From Halichondria panicea (Eukaryota > Porifera > Demospongiae > Suberitida > Halichondriidae): a stretch of 64,000 bases of DNA. This document shows, piece by piece, positions 26,601 to 37,641 of this stretch. The notes under the pieces were generated by a model. It did no database searches. It was given only the letters and a program-made list of their open reading frames with translations, and was not told the origin of the DNA. The position numbers and the translations under genes were made by a program. Position 1 is the first letter of the stretch. Each line of letters begins with the position of its first letter. The DNA is taken from NCBI RefSeq assembly GCF_963675165.1, contig NC_087380.1:4455803-4519802 (forward strand). The letters run 5' to 3'.

Positions 26601-29600
26601 CCTGGCTTCACTCATCTCAATTTTGTTCCACTGATTCTATTTTGCAGCCCTATACTTTTGCTTCTGGCCAAAAGTTTTGAGTGGAAACAGAAGTTTGATG
26701 GATAGAAATGATCTATAGTTTGAAGAACAAATTTAGATCTACATGTATGTATGATGATAGAAGTTTGTGTTAATGAATAATTCAAAAGGATATAATCTGC
26801 AGAGACGTTAAGTTAACGTTCCTTCTGGCGCTCTGCTGTTTTCTCACTTGTAGCTAACCTGTAGCTAACCAAGCACTTATACAGAATGTAATTAAAAGCC
26901 TATAGAAACTAGCTGTTAGTTTTTGTCACGTTGCAACCGTTGAGCAGTTACAGCTGGTATAGACAGATCGCTTACTATAGTTACAATGTACACTTTTCGC
27001 TGAGCCTGCGAAAGATGGTTGTGTACCTTACCCTTTACCTGCTATTGAGTCATAAACACGTGCCCTGCACTACGTCCATCAGAAATGTCACAGAGAGCGC
27101 ACAAAGTTGCTAAAATCGAGGCATGTAGTAAAGCGCCCGTGTTTTGGTGTGCCCCTTCACCCAATTGTGGAAAGGGGGGTTCTTAAGGGCGCGATAGCCC
27201 CCCTTAAACCGGGGTTCAGTCCCTCGCCTTGTTTTCAGCACTTTGCGCATGCAGGATCTTAATTGTCTCATTGTAAATACAACAGTAATTTGTTTTAAAT
27301 CGCGGAGACGTCATTTGGCAGTAGCCGAGGGTGTACGCTACAGTTTGGTACCAACCTTATCATGATATAGGTGTCGTCCTGCAATTACAAGAATACTTTG
27401 AGGGTGCTGAAAACATCAAGGATCCCCTTCCGGCCATTGTGTGAAAATGGGAGGGTTCAATTAAGTATTGGTGGCTGGATTAGGTTACCAAACTTACCAT
27501 TGAGGAAAAAGGGACCAAACTTGAGGTTAGTGGGTGAGAGTTTGCTACATAAGTCTGCACGTGAATCGGGCGAGGTAGCAGAGAATGAAATTTTAGCGAG
27601 ATTTTTTCGGCAGGTAAACGGTTAATGGAACAATACAATATAACACGGTTTCTGCTACTAGAAGATGACACGCTTGACTTACTTCCCTCCTTCTCCTCCC
27701 TTCACGATGTCGGTGTAGATGTATACATCAGGCAGGTATTTATTGAGAAGTGCTCTCGAGGAGTCCACCATTCTGTTGGCCATTGAAGGACTAACTCGCA
27801 CACAATACCTGCTCTAAGTAAAGGACACACACTTCATCACTTGTGAAATGCGAAATTGCATGCTTATAGCCAAATAAAGTGTTAAGATAAAGGATACGCC
27901 ACACCTCGCACCCTGCGTACTCTTCCTGTTTTCATGAGGAACACAGGTCTCATCCGTTTAACAATAGGACATGAGAAGAACACCTCCCCATTTCCATCAG
28001 GCCACATACCTCTACGACGAATCTAGAGTAATTAATGTAATGTTAATATCGTAGCATCAATGCACGCTATCATAGAATATACATGTACATTCAAATCAGT
28101 ACACGCAATCTTCTACATTTCACGGTATGAAATATTTGCATTTTACCTTGAGTTCTAGCTCGTTGTCGGGTATAAACTGTTTTAGCAGTGGAAGGACACA
28201 CAGTCTGTAGTAGTCAACCTGCAGCAGGGTAAAAACCATTTACCTGCATAATTATAATTAACAAGTTATCCGAAGTGAAATTTCGATTATTAATTATCAG
28301 TATACTCACCGAAGGATCATCAGGTCCGTTTGTGATTCCTCTTAGGGTTATACGCAGCGGTTTCTTCAAGAAGGGAGCTAACATGAGTAAGGACTCTAAA
28401 AAGTAACTTATTGACCTCTGTTTGCTACAGTCATGTTCCAGAGTGCCTCCCATAAGCAGACCAGGTTGGTAGAGCATGCTAGTGCCTGTGCCAGGGAAAG
28501 AGAATAGATTCTGCCAAAACACAGTACAGCCTAGTGCATAATTACTAAATAATTAAGTAGTTCAAAGGCGACGGCATAATTCCCTCAATAATTGTTCATG
28601 TATGCTCAACTGAATCAATTAAGCTCCCAAATATGATCCAGTAGGAATGGATGGACGAAAGATAGACTGCTAAAAAGCTAACAGTCCAAAAAAACAGCAA
28701 TAAAACGACACTTTTTCTCACCAGTTTCATTGACTTCAATCCTAGACCCATTAGTTAGTTTGTCCAAGAGGCGAATAAAACCAGCCTCAAACTCTGTATT
28801 AAAGTATAACAAGATTATTATTATTGCTACGATGGAGATTTAAATAGTAATTATAGTGATTTCATGTCGAACATCTATTACCATTCGAAAGAACAAGAAC
28901 AATTAATTAATTAAACCAGCAGAATCTGTGAACTCTATCTGTATAATTATAGTATCTAAAATGCATAACTAATTCGGTATGCACGAGATATATACTTTCC
29001 ACCAAATTCGGTAGTTGTTGCCTTTCAGACTCATTGCCTCATCCCACTGACACCCCCCAGCCTTTTTGCACGGGTCAGAATGTTAATTATTTATACTGTA
29101 ACACTGTGTTGTTGCTATTGAACATCTATTACAAATCTGACTAAATCAGGAGTTTCCTGCTAACAGGGTGCCAGTGCCGTTTCCGTCAAATTAAAAAGTT
29201 TGATGCATCAAGGTCCATCTTATAAAAAAAGCATAAAAAATTGATGTTTAAAAATAACAATAATGCCAATTTCGACTTTTAATTATAAATTTATAGCAAA
29301 CGTTTGACACCATCACATGATCCAATTTTATAACAAACGACATAATCAAGACTTAATGATCCAGTTTTTACTTACATTCTTGGTTTTACATTCAATGTTG
29401 ATAAGTATCAGAATGACATTATGCTACAAAACATGGGGACACAATAATGACCTTTCATATAATTGATAGAGCTCAATAGGTATCGGGGTGAACTGACGAG
29501 ATATTCACTATTTACCTTTGTCACTCTGTTCAGCCGTTTAGAACCAGAGAAGCTACAACATTTTTACACCTTGCTACTTGTGTACAGTACTATATCTGCA

Positions 29601-31480
29601 GTGCAAAACCTTTGTTTCTTCCTTCTGTATTAAACAGATATCATAAACTACATGTAGAAATTAGTGTTTTTAGGCTACTAATTTTGGCGGATTTGTAGCA
29701 AATTCATTGGCACAATATTAATTTGTCAAAAGATGTATTACCGTATAGCAGGTAATTTCGTGTGGTAAAAATCGTTTAACTCGAAAACGGTGATTTTCGT
29801 TTAGTATCAATGCCTGCATGCACTGCGTTCATACGTTCCGGTAAGCCATTAAAATTTCGTGGAGGTCAGCTTGCCCACGAAAATTACTCGCTATACGGTA
29901 ATATGAGTTTTAAGGTTGAATGGGAACTTTGGAGTCAGATACAGATGAAGGGCTACAATGTAGCTAGCTATTTTTCATTAGATAATTCTGCGTTTTATTA
30001 TTAGCGCGTACTTAATTTAGCGCTAAAATTACTAGCAAAAACCGGGTGGAATGTAGTGCATGAAAGAAGTGGTATCATTATATGACGCCTGTATCGAAAA
30101 TTGCTCAGCAAATCACTGTCTGCAGTACGTGCATGTGTGTATAGATACAAGTCTTGAATTTAAATCCTTTCGTATTAACTAAATGTATAAACACATAATT
30201 ATATTCGCTTATAATATTTTCTGCTAATTACAGCATTCAGTTAGCTTATATAGATCTAGCTTGCATGGGAGGTATCTAGGCTGCATGGAGATCACGTCTT
30301 TCTAAGTATGGGAAAAGGACTGGCCCGGTTATCAATGTGCTCCTTCAAAGAAAGAGGTGTGGGTTAATTGTGGGACTGCACGGAATCTACTTTGCCTGGC
30401 CTATTATGCTAAACTAGACTGGAAACCACTCCCTTCGCTCTGGGCTCTTGGGACTGGCAAGTTGCCGTGTTGAGAGTTGTCCCGTTGGAATGCAATTAGA
30501 ACAAACCACAAAATGCGTAATGCGTGGGTGATATTATTTCAGCCTCGACAACAGACCGCCAGTGATGTACTTTATACTCGAGGCCGATAATATTTTGTGC
30601 AGTGATAGTTAGTTGACTATTTGTGACGTTTACATTCTTGTGGCAGCGTGACATTCTTCATGCACTGGGACAACTCTCAACACAGCAGCTTGCCAGTCCC
30701 TTAATTTCTCCCGAGAGAAGGGGAGTGGTTTCCAGTCTAATGCTAAACCTAAAAAATTTCGATAATTTTCCCTTCCCCTCCAGAGAAAACGCCGGGCACA
30801 CAAGTTGATACCGTACTTATTCGATTTAAAGCGACACTTTTAAATAATTACGAAGCCAGAAGTCGTTTCTTTTTGAGGTTGAGAAAATTATGTTGAAGTC
30901 CTGGTGTCACATCTAATTGGAAGTTACTCTACTATCCTCGATTATAAATTACAATTGTTTCTTGTGGCCTGGAATCGAGGCTGTGGTTTGACCTCTTTAG
31001 GATGCGACATAAAAAATAATTGTAAATGCTGCAGTCGCTACTTTTAGAGGTTAGAAAATTGGAAAAGATCGAGGGTGTCGCATATTTGGAGGGTCGCTTT
31101 AAATCGAATAAGTACGGTAGTACTGACTCATAATTATTATTAGTAGCATTTCCTTAGCCTCGAGACCAGCCGTTCGTTATCTAAAAGAACGCCTGGTCAA
31201 GTTCCAATGTACAAACTCATCTAGCTGAGTCAGCGTTTTACAGCATCATATAATGATATTCATGGGTAATTATCTGACCAAGTTGTACATTGGAACTTGA
31301 CCAGGCGTCTTTCACAACGAACGGCCTGGTCTCGAGGCTAGCATCCTTCTCACCTCTAAGACCAGGATTTTCTTCATCTTTTCGTAATTTAGTGATTCTC
31401 ACTGCTTTAGAACTTAAAGTAGCAAGAACCAGCCTCTGCCTAAAATAGTTGCAGCCTTCGAATGTTAGTATCTCTTCCAT
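23643..31480 (-). CDS. RCL1: RNA 3'-terminal phosphate cyclase-like protein, 9 exons
   Basis: RCL1 is a nucleolar factor that works with Bms1 and the U3 snoRNP in early 18S pre-rRNA cleavage. It has the RtcA fold without cyclase activity. Exons: 31480-31354, 28793-28722, 28485-28310, 28218-28147, 28022-27898, 27808-27683, 26477-26318, 24788-24685, 23823-23643; 1,143 nt, 380 aa (human 373). Landmarks are MEEILTFEGCNYFRQRLVL at the start, FIRLLDKLTNGSRIE, YQPGLLMGG.LEHDCS, RGMWPDGNGEVFFSCP, RVSPSMANRMVDSSRALL, KSPGYGITLIAE and a C-terminal CVGIGFSNFSKG. All junctions are GT-AG with matching phase. The long first intron (28794-31353) is packed with palindromic repeats. It is head-to-head with the micro-gene at 31734. 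Confidence 0.95.
24860..24995. mobile_element. 'CCGTA' MITE, family C, RCL1 intron
   Basis: GGTAATTTTCGTGGGGT at the left and ACGAAAAGTACCCGCTATAC at the right form inverted ends, as in copies at 29739, 44140 and 61436. The outermost CCGTA is degraded. Confidence 0.6.
25310..25747. mobile_element. TA-flanked MITE with TACAGTGGAACCT ends
   Basis: Left end TACAGTGGAACCTCCATAA, right end TAATGGAGGTTCCACTGTA, in an RCL1 intron. TA flanks and this end type resemble pogo/Tigger-like non-autonomous elements (inference). The short open frames inside are not convincing proteins. Confidence 0.75.
26885..26965 (+). mobile_element. family A fragment
   Basis: Only the block AAAGCCTATAGAAAC...GTTGCAACCGTTGAGCAGTTA...CTGGTATAGACA is present. 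It is closest to the diverged copy at 13505-14055. Confidence 0.5.
29739..29900. mobile_element. 'CCGTA' MITE, family C
   Basis: Starts TACCGTATAGCAGGTAATTT and ends AAATTACTCGCTATACGGTA; 162 bp, in RCL1 intron 1. Confidence 0.75.
30415..30741. repeat. inverted repeat (foldback)
   Basis: TAGACTGGAAACCACTCCC at the left is matched by GGGAGTGGTTTCCAGTCTA at the right. GGGACTGGCAAG...TGTTGAGAGTTGTCCC is matched by GGGACAACTCTCAACA...CTTGCCAGTCCC. Arms are about 70 bp around an AT-rich loop. It lies in RCL1 intron 1. Confidence 0.7.
30809..31119 (+). mobile_element. 'CCGTA' MITE, family B, copy 1
   Basis: Starts TACCGTACTTATTCGATTTA and ends TAAATCGAATAAGTACGGTA. The interior is largely self-complementary over its length (CGACACTTTTAAATAATTAC at one side, GTCGCATATTTGGAGGGTC at the other). 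Two more copies lie within 2 kb. Confidence 0.8.
31158..31338. repeat. foldback with CTCGAGACCAG ends
   Basis: Left arm CCTCGAGACCAGCCGTTCG...GAACGCCTGGTCAAG, with its complement ending CTGGTCTCGAGG near 31338. It is a member of the TAGCCTCGA-ended foldback group and ends 16 bp before RCL1 exon 1. Confidence 0.7.
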
Positions 31481-31733
31481 AATAAGTTATATCCTCGATC
31501 CAAGGAAGATTTTTTAGTGATTTTTTGTACACATGGAATCGACACCGTACCCAACCTAGTCTCGCGGGCCTAGATCTACGGGGGAAAAGAAAGATATTAG
31601 CCAAATATCTTTCTTTTTGACCTGCAAGACTGGTCCTCTCAAGGCATCGATTCTCTTATTTTATCCAAGCGATTCGTTCCAATAAAAGGTCCAAGATAAA
31701 GGTCCTTCTGGTGAGAAAGTCTACAGAACTAGA
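31481..31733. promoter_or_regulatory. short head-to-head region RCL1/micro-gene
   Basis: 253 bp between divergent start codons. It contains a small hairpin (AAAGAAAGATAT and its complement near 31586-31618). Promoter function is inferred from position only. Confidence 0.4.
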
Positions 31734-34009
31734 ATGGGCAGTGGTCTGGAGCTTGTGAGAGTAAGTACACTATGCTGCAGCTAATCGTGTGGACTAGCTA
31801 TACACCAACAAAACAAAATGTAGGCCTATCGTACTTATTCGATTTAAAACGACACCCCCAATTTTCTGACCTCTAAAAATAGCGACTGGCAGCATTCACA
31901 ATTATTTTTTTATGTCGCGTCCTAAATAGAGGTCAAACCACAGCCTCAATTCCAGGCCGCAAGAAACAATGTAATTTAAGCGGCCTATAATCGAGGACAG
32001 TAGAATAACCTCCAATTAGATGCGACCCTCTAAATATGCGACACCAGGACTTCAACAAAATTTTTCAACCTCCAAAAGAAACGACCTCTGGCTTTGTAAT
32101 TATTTAAAAGTGTCGCTTTTAATAAATCGAATAAGTACGGTATAAACACTAACGTATGTCATAATTCGGTTTTGCCAGCCAGTGACCAAGGCGAGAGCTA
32201 TCAGTAGTTCGACACTCTCTTCTTACCACACCGAACACCTGTAGAACACCGTCTCCATTATAATTATATACTCTTAATTGGTATACTGTATTACAGTATA
32301 CATTGTATCTGTCTAAATGCAGCTGTAAAATATATACAATACTAAAAATCAAACTGTAGAGATCCACTGTGTACTAAGGGATTGCACTCGACACTAGACT
32401 AGCTGTAGCGCATAAGCGCCAGCTCAGATTGAGCAATTTTTTGAATATTCTAAAAGTGCCGCTGTAATATACATCAACTATGATACCGTACTTATTCGAT
32501 TTAAAGCGACACTTTTAAATAATTACGAAGCCAGAGGTCGTTTCTTTTGGAGGTTGAAAAATTATGTTGAAGTCCTGGTGTCGCATATTTAGAGGGTCAC
32601 ATCTAATTGGAGGTTATTCTACTGTCCTCGATTATAGGCCGCTTAAATTACATTGTTTCTTGCGGCCTGGAATCGAGGCTGTGGTTTGACCTCTATTTAG
32701 GACGCGACATAAAAAAATAATTGTGAACGCTGCAGTCGCTATTTTTAGAGGTCAGAAAATTGGAAAAGATTGAGGGTGTCGCATATTTGGAGGGTCGCTT
32801 TAAATCGAATAAGTACGGTAGTCAACATAACATTTTTTTACACCCTTCTAAACCACCCTTTCGTATTAAACCTTTAATTGTATGTAGATCCTCTTACACT
32901 GTGATCGTTATGTATCAGTTCTGCAGTATTGTTGCTGTACATGCATGGTAAATGTAATCGTACAATGCAGTGACAATGAGCCATCATTCCCGCTTTCAGA
33001 TAAGTATCTATGTTTTCTTTCCTGTGGTTTTGTTCTACTATTTCAACAGACCAGACGTCTACAAGAAAACTATATCTGAGAAGAAGGTAGAGTTAAATTC
33101 ACATGCACTAAATAAACTATAATCTTATGTCTGTTTTGTCTCTGTAGAAAGTGATATACCCTGAGGGAAATGTAAGTCAGATTTGAAATTTAATTGTATT
33201 GTGGCTTGTGTAGGTGGATCAAAGGGAATGCAGCTTGTCGTTGATCTGATAGAAGTATTCGTAAGGGGGGGTTCTCTTTAGTCTTTATAATTATGACCTG
33301 CACGTTTAGGAAGCGAATACAAGGAGCACATGAGGAGATGGATCGTCTTACTACGCGGATTCTGTATCGTCCTGTTATGTACAAATTATGCCATATGTCA
33401 AACCAAGTGCTAACATTAATCATTGCACTTAATATTCACTATTGTTAGATTAAACGCGTTTTCAGCCGAACATGTACAGAGCACTTAATTGGCACATTAC
33501 AGTGGAACCTTGATTATCCAGCTTGCAATTTTCTTAATTCAGAAAATGGGCGTGCCACTTAAATGCGTATGCACGTTGCTATGGAGACAGGCCTTCTGCG
33601 CATGCGCAGACAACCATGTGGCACTGCTAATAAAGTGGGTGGATCAAGGTGTGGTTTATCTATTCCAGTTATCCGGCCTGCCTGAGGAACCAAGGTGTCC
33701 GGAAAATTGAGGTTGTACTGTACAAACAAGGAAATGTGGTTAGACGAGTTATTGAGTCCGCAATACAATATGATCCATCTCCTCATGTGCTCCTGGTGAC
33801 ACATACATAGGTTTTTTTGCTCTGGTAATCTCATGCGAATTCCAGGTATCATTTTCACTATGAGGGCATATTAGGATACGATCAGTGTTATGCACATTCA
33901 TTACATTTTATTCCCATTACAGCGTGTTCCACTGTCTATTGAAGACAACTTGAAACTAAGAGAACAAATGAGAAACAAAAGAAGAATACAGGCTTTCAAA
34001 ACATCATGA
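31734..34009 (+). CDS. possible five-exon micro-gene, 65 aa, unknown function
   Basis: Proposed exons: 31734-31760, 32981-33003, 33050-33086, 33148-33171, 33923-34009 (27+23+37+24+87 = 198 nt, frame kept). The predicted peptide starts MGSGLELVR and ends QMRNKRRIQAFKTS. It is lysine/arginine-rich with no signal peptide or membrane segment. Exons 3-5 are the best supported: clean acceptors (TTTCAACAG, TCTGTAG, CATTACAG), donors GTAGAG and GTAAGT, and a compatible frame ending in TGA. Exons 1 and 2 are less certain, since the exon 2 acceptor has a poor pyrimidine tract. I do not recognise the family. Position supports a gene: it starts 253 bp from RCL1 in the opposite direction and stops 105 bp from the GET3 stop. 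Its introns hold four MITEs. Confidence 0.45.
31827..32142 (-). mobile_element. 'CCGTA' MITE, family B, copy 2 (inverted)
   Basis: Same ends as copy 1 (left end TATCGTACTTATTCG carries one change), with the interior in reverse order. It lies in intron 1 of the micro-gene. Confidence 0.8.
32484..32820 (+). mobile_element. 'CCGTA' MITE, family B, copy 3
   Basis: TACCGTACTTATTCGATTTA at the left, AAATCGAATAAGTACGGTA at the right. It is nearly identical to copy 2 in reverse complement, suggesting recent or local amplification. Confidence 0.8.
33322..33793. mobile_element. MITE with AGGAGCA(C/T)ATGAGG ends, itself interrupted
   Basis: Left end AGGAGCACATGAGGAGATGG, right end CCATCTCCTCATGTGCTCCT. 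Shared interior TTACTACGCGGATTCTGTATCGTC also appears in the copy at 54814-55252. A second element (33498-33722) sits inside it. Confidence 0.75.
33498..33722. mobile_element. nested TA-flanked MITE (TACAGTGGAACCT type)
   Basis: Left end TACAGTGGAACCTTGATTAT, right end AAATTGAGGTTGTACTGTA, inserted within 33322-33793. It contains a CTGCGCATGCGCAG palindrome. Closely related to 63513-63784. Confidence 0.75.
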
Positions 34010-34113
34010 AGTGCCAAAGTTGCATCAATGATCATAACATGTCACTTTAATAATAGTTAAAACAAACACAATGTCTTGTCATTTTCCATTATAGATATAA
34101 TTATAAAGTTCCG

Positions 34114-37100
34114 TCATTTAGAATTGGTTCCAAGCAAAAATTTGGAGAAAGATTCTACTTTTTCCCGTCCTCTCACCTCCTCTGTGAGCAGGGGACACTC
34201 AGTGATGTGAAAGTCCTCATACAGATCATGAATTTGCTCTAGGTACTTGGATTGAATCTTGTGGCGCGAGGAACACATTTTGCATACAATTTGTCCTGTG
34301 TGATAATAGAAATAATTGCTCAACTTCATCGTAATACACACTATTGGTATTGGGGTGAGCGCAATATGAGCCTACCTATAGTCCTCTACGTAGTAACATT
34401 TTCTGTGTGTATATAATTATTGTCTGTCATTGAAGCACATGCATGCATGCAGTATTAGTTCTATCCTGAGAGTGCACACACTTTTTGTACCAGGCATAGA
34501 TAAGCTCGTAGAGATCCCAAACGAAAGAATGATCATGCGCATGCATTTTGCAATAGTTAAAAACGCAATAGGGCTTGTACAGTGTCATTCGACTCTGTGT
34601 ATTCGAAACCTGGTATACGCGCGGTTTTTTGTTTACCAAAATCACCCCAAACATGCGGTGCATACTCCTAGTATGAAGGTGGTACACACCAGTGCCAGTA
34701 AGCTCACCATGCTCATCTTGTTCTGGATTTAGTAACTGGTTCACAACAATGTTATGCACATCAATGTTAAGCTTGGTGAGTTCCTGTACAAGTCGTTCTG
34801 TTTCGTACAGAGATAGAAATTCTGCTATGCAAACGCATACAAAAGTAGCTTTGTCCTGCATGGAAAATAGAGGTGTAAATTATGTACGTACATTATTACA
34901 CCTCTAATCGTATGATGTGCTATTAGCGACTGGAGCAATTAATCCTGTATCACATCCAGTCTAGTAATTGCACGATGTCATTGACAGCGTGCAATTACCT
35001 GTCAAGTAATTGCACCTGTCAATGGCAAAGTATTGTTTTCAAATAACGGCTGCGGCCGAAAATGTTAACAGAGAACTTCATCATACACGATTAGAAATCA
35101 ATAGTATGGCTACTCGTGCAATACGGAATTAATAGCACCTATAAAAAGCACTGCAAGGTTAATAGCACTCGGCTACGCCTCGTGCAATTAGTATCCTTGC
35201 CATTACTTGTTACTCGTGCTATTGCACTCTTAGCCATACTATTAATTGTATGATGTGCTATTAGTGATGGGAGTTTGTACAGCAATTAACCCCGTATCAC
35301 ATCTGGTTCAGTAATTGCACGCTGTCAATGACAACGTATTGTTTTTGAATAAATAACGGCCACCCCTGAAAATGTTAATAAAGCTGCAGAGAATTTCATT
35401 ATAGAAATCAATATAGTACCTATAGCAAACATGCACTGGCAAGGTTAATAGCACTCGTCTACGCCTCACATAATTAGAAGCTTTGCCGTTGCTTGTTACT
35501 CGTGCTATTAACCCCATATTGCACTCTTAACACCATGCTATAATTATACTAATAGAGATTGACATGTACAGTAGACTCTCGCTATTCCAGCTCTCTAAAG
35601 TACGGCCATTTGGTTTGGCACAGATTGCTAGCTAAATGTTTACTGCACAAAACCCTGAAATGCAGCCACTCGCTATTCTGTATAATTATATACTGGCCAG
35701 TGTATTGGCTGCCCTAAATAGGTTTTCAATGTTTATTACGGCCAGACATGACCTTTTGGGTGTGGTTTGGCATATAAAGTTCCTTAACCTCGAGACAGAA
35801 CAGCAAAATTAGTCATTAGATTGGAGGTAAGGTCGTTTTTTAGCCGCAGCTATTTTCTGCCACTTTGCTATTTCGGCTAAGCTGCGTGGCCAGATTAACG
35901 AGAGTCCCAGATTAACGAGAGTCTATAATACTGTATGTTATAATTATTGTGAAATGAAAATCCATGGTATACATACGCTATCCCCTTGGGGTTATTATTC
36001 TAGCAAAAACAGATATACATGTACATGGCCCATAGTCAGGCCGGGGACTTACTGGATCCCTAAATTCCTCATTGATTTGCTCAATGGCAGGCATGGACTC
36101 CTGCATTTTGGATCTGAAACTTCCATCATCACCACTACCAGTACTTAGCATGGGCAGCAGCTGCGTTTACATGAAAATTCAGTATTAGAAGTGGCACACA
36201 GACATCATCGTTTTTAGCATAAATACCTGGTCAAATACAGAGCCGAACTGTGATTTTAGTTGTGTAACTTTGCCCATTCCTTTCTGGAAAAGAGCGGGCA
36301 TTGAGAGGAAACGCAAGGTGTGGCCAGTGGGAGCAGTATCAAACACCACCACTGAGAACTGGAGTTCCTTCACTAGCCTGTACATTAAGTCTTGTTGTCT
36401 TGGTGCAGTTTATAAATACGTAACGATTGTACACATGACAAGTCGGTTACAACAGATACATTTTACATACCCCATTACTTGCATGAAACTTTTAGCCTCA
36501 TCAATACCAGGTAAGGAATCAGCAAAATCACTGAGCAATTCCTTTGCCAAACCACTAAGTCCAGCTGAAATGATAAATTGATGAGTTCACTAACAATAAA
36601 AGCACCGCAGGTGCTAATGCCTCGGTGGATGTCAAAGCTACATAACATAAAGCTACATGTACTAGCTATTGCTTGCACACAGATATCATAATGTTCTTAT
36701 GGTAATTTTGCTGCGCCAGTAATCACGTACACAGTGAAACTCATAGCTAAAGTGGGAAATTATCAACAATGATTGATGCTAAAAAGGATGCCAAAGTAGA
36801 AAGTCTAAAAGCTGGCTGCTGCATCAGTAGAGCCTTGCAACTCTCTTCTCACTCTTGCAGCTACCGATAGCTAGCGTTCTAGTGAAGAGCTAACTACTAT
36901 TAAAGTAGAGTAACAACACTCCATGGACAAGTTTTGCTACGCACTTTTCTGAAAAGGCTGCAATAACATCCCAAGTAAGCAAAACTAGGCATAACTCGAG
37001 AACGAAACAATATTTTGCAAATCCAAATTAGAAAACATGACTAGAAGCCTATAACTCTTACTTGCACTTCCTTGAGCAGCTGTAGCAGTCTACACACACA

Positions 37101-37641
37101 CAAACATACTACCGTATACCTCGATTGCGCATGCGCACTGAGGCATAATTAATATGTAACTCACAGGAATCGTCACCAAGTGCATCGTTAGGTATTTCAT
37201 CAGCATCTAAAACGGTTGGATCAATTTCCTGCGCAGATAATTGTAGTAGTACATAGTTTCCAAGACAATCAAACTCACCATGGCATAAAGATTACCAAAA
37301 CCTTGAACCATTGTCGGGTACTTAGAGAACTTTTGATCAAAAGCATCAGAGATATTATGTGCAGGGTCCGTGGATATTAGCAAAACGTTTTCTCGCTGCT
37401 TTGCTAACAGTATAGCCAGGCTGCAACTGTTAAAAGATAAGAAAAATAAATACAAAACGAAATTTGCAACCTACCTACATGTGGTTTTTCCAACACCACC
37501 TTTTCCGCCAACAAAGATCCATCTCAATGATTTTTGCTCAAGGACATTGTTGAGACCAGGTTCCAACTCTGTCTCACTATGACCTGACAGTAATGATTTT
37601 GATTTGGGCTCTTCTTCAGGCTGATATGTCGATGCAGCCAT
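34114..37641 (-). CDS. ASNA1: ATPase GET3/TRC40 (arsenical pump-driving ATPase homologue), 8 exons
   Basis: Cytosolic dimeric ATPase that receives tail-anchored membrane proteins and delivers them to the ER GET/TRC receptor. Exons: 37641-37475, 37426-37279, 37228-37165, 36564-36471, 36377-36227, 36160-36053, 34855-34708, 34295-34114; 1,062 nt, 353 aa (human 348). The P-loop is [10 protein letters not shown] (residues 45-54). Switch I is STDPAHN and switch [12 protein letters not shown]. The nucleotide-site helix is [18 protein letters not shown]-like, here [18 protein letters not shown]. The zinc-binding CxxC is CKMC, and a VVNQL motif precedes it. In exon 7 I use the donor at HG|GTGAGC because it gives a direct join to QIVCKMC. 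All junctions are GT-AG. It is head-to-head with the sulfatase. Confidence 0.97.
34912..35540 (+). repeat. two tandem units of about 310 bp in a GET3 intron
   Basis: Unit 1 begins TGATGTGCTATTAGCGA and unit 2, near 35240, TGATGTGCTATTAGTGA. Both contain GTAATTGCACG.TGTCA, ATAACGGC, TTAATAGCACTCG.CTACGCCTC and TTGTTACTCGTGCTATT. No coding potential was seen. Confidence 0.7.
35569..35935. mobile_element. MITE with AGACTCTCG ends
   Basis: Left end ACAGTAGACTCTCGCTATTC, right end TTAACGAGAGTCTATAATAC; an internal second GATTAACGAGAGTCC lies just before the right end. It sits in a GET3 intron. Confidence 0.65.
36600..37150 (+). mobile_element. family A element, intact copy, in GET3 intron 3
   Basis: Starts AAGCACCGCAGGTGCTAATG, ends ACCTCGATTGCGCATGCGCA then CTGAGGCATAATT. 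This copy shows the whole family structure. TGCCTCGGTGG at the left is roughly the inverse of CTGAGGCAT at the right, and the right end carries TGCGCATGCGCA. Confidence 0.8.

Noticed and set aside
27160-27230. Possible tRNA gene near GGGGGTTCTTAAGGG...CCCCCCTTAAACC
   Set aside because: Forms a short hairpin but lacks recognisable A and B box promoter sequences or a cloverleaf.
32903-32948. Candidate 21-bp exon of the micro-gene after TTCTGCAG near 32925
   Set aside because: Would insert a Cys-rich stretch with no support, and the frame works without it.
34912-35540. CRISPR-like array
   Set aside because: Only two long diverged units without regular spacers; eukaryotic context.
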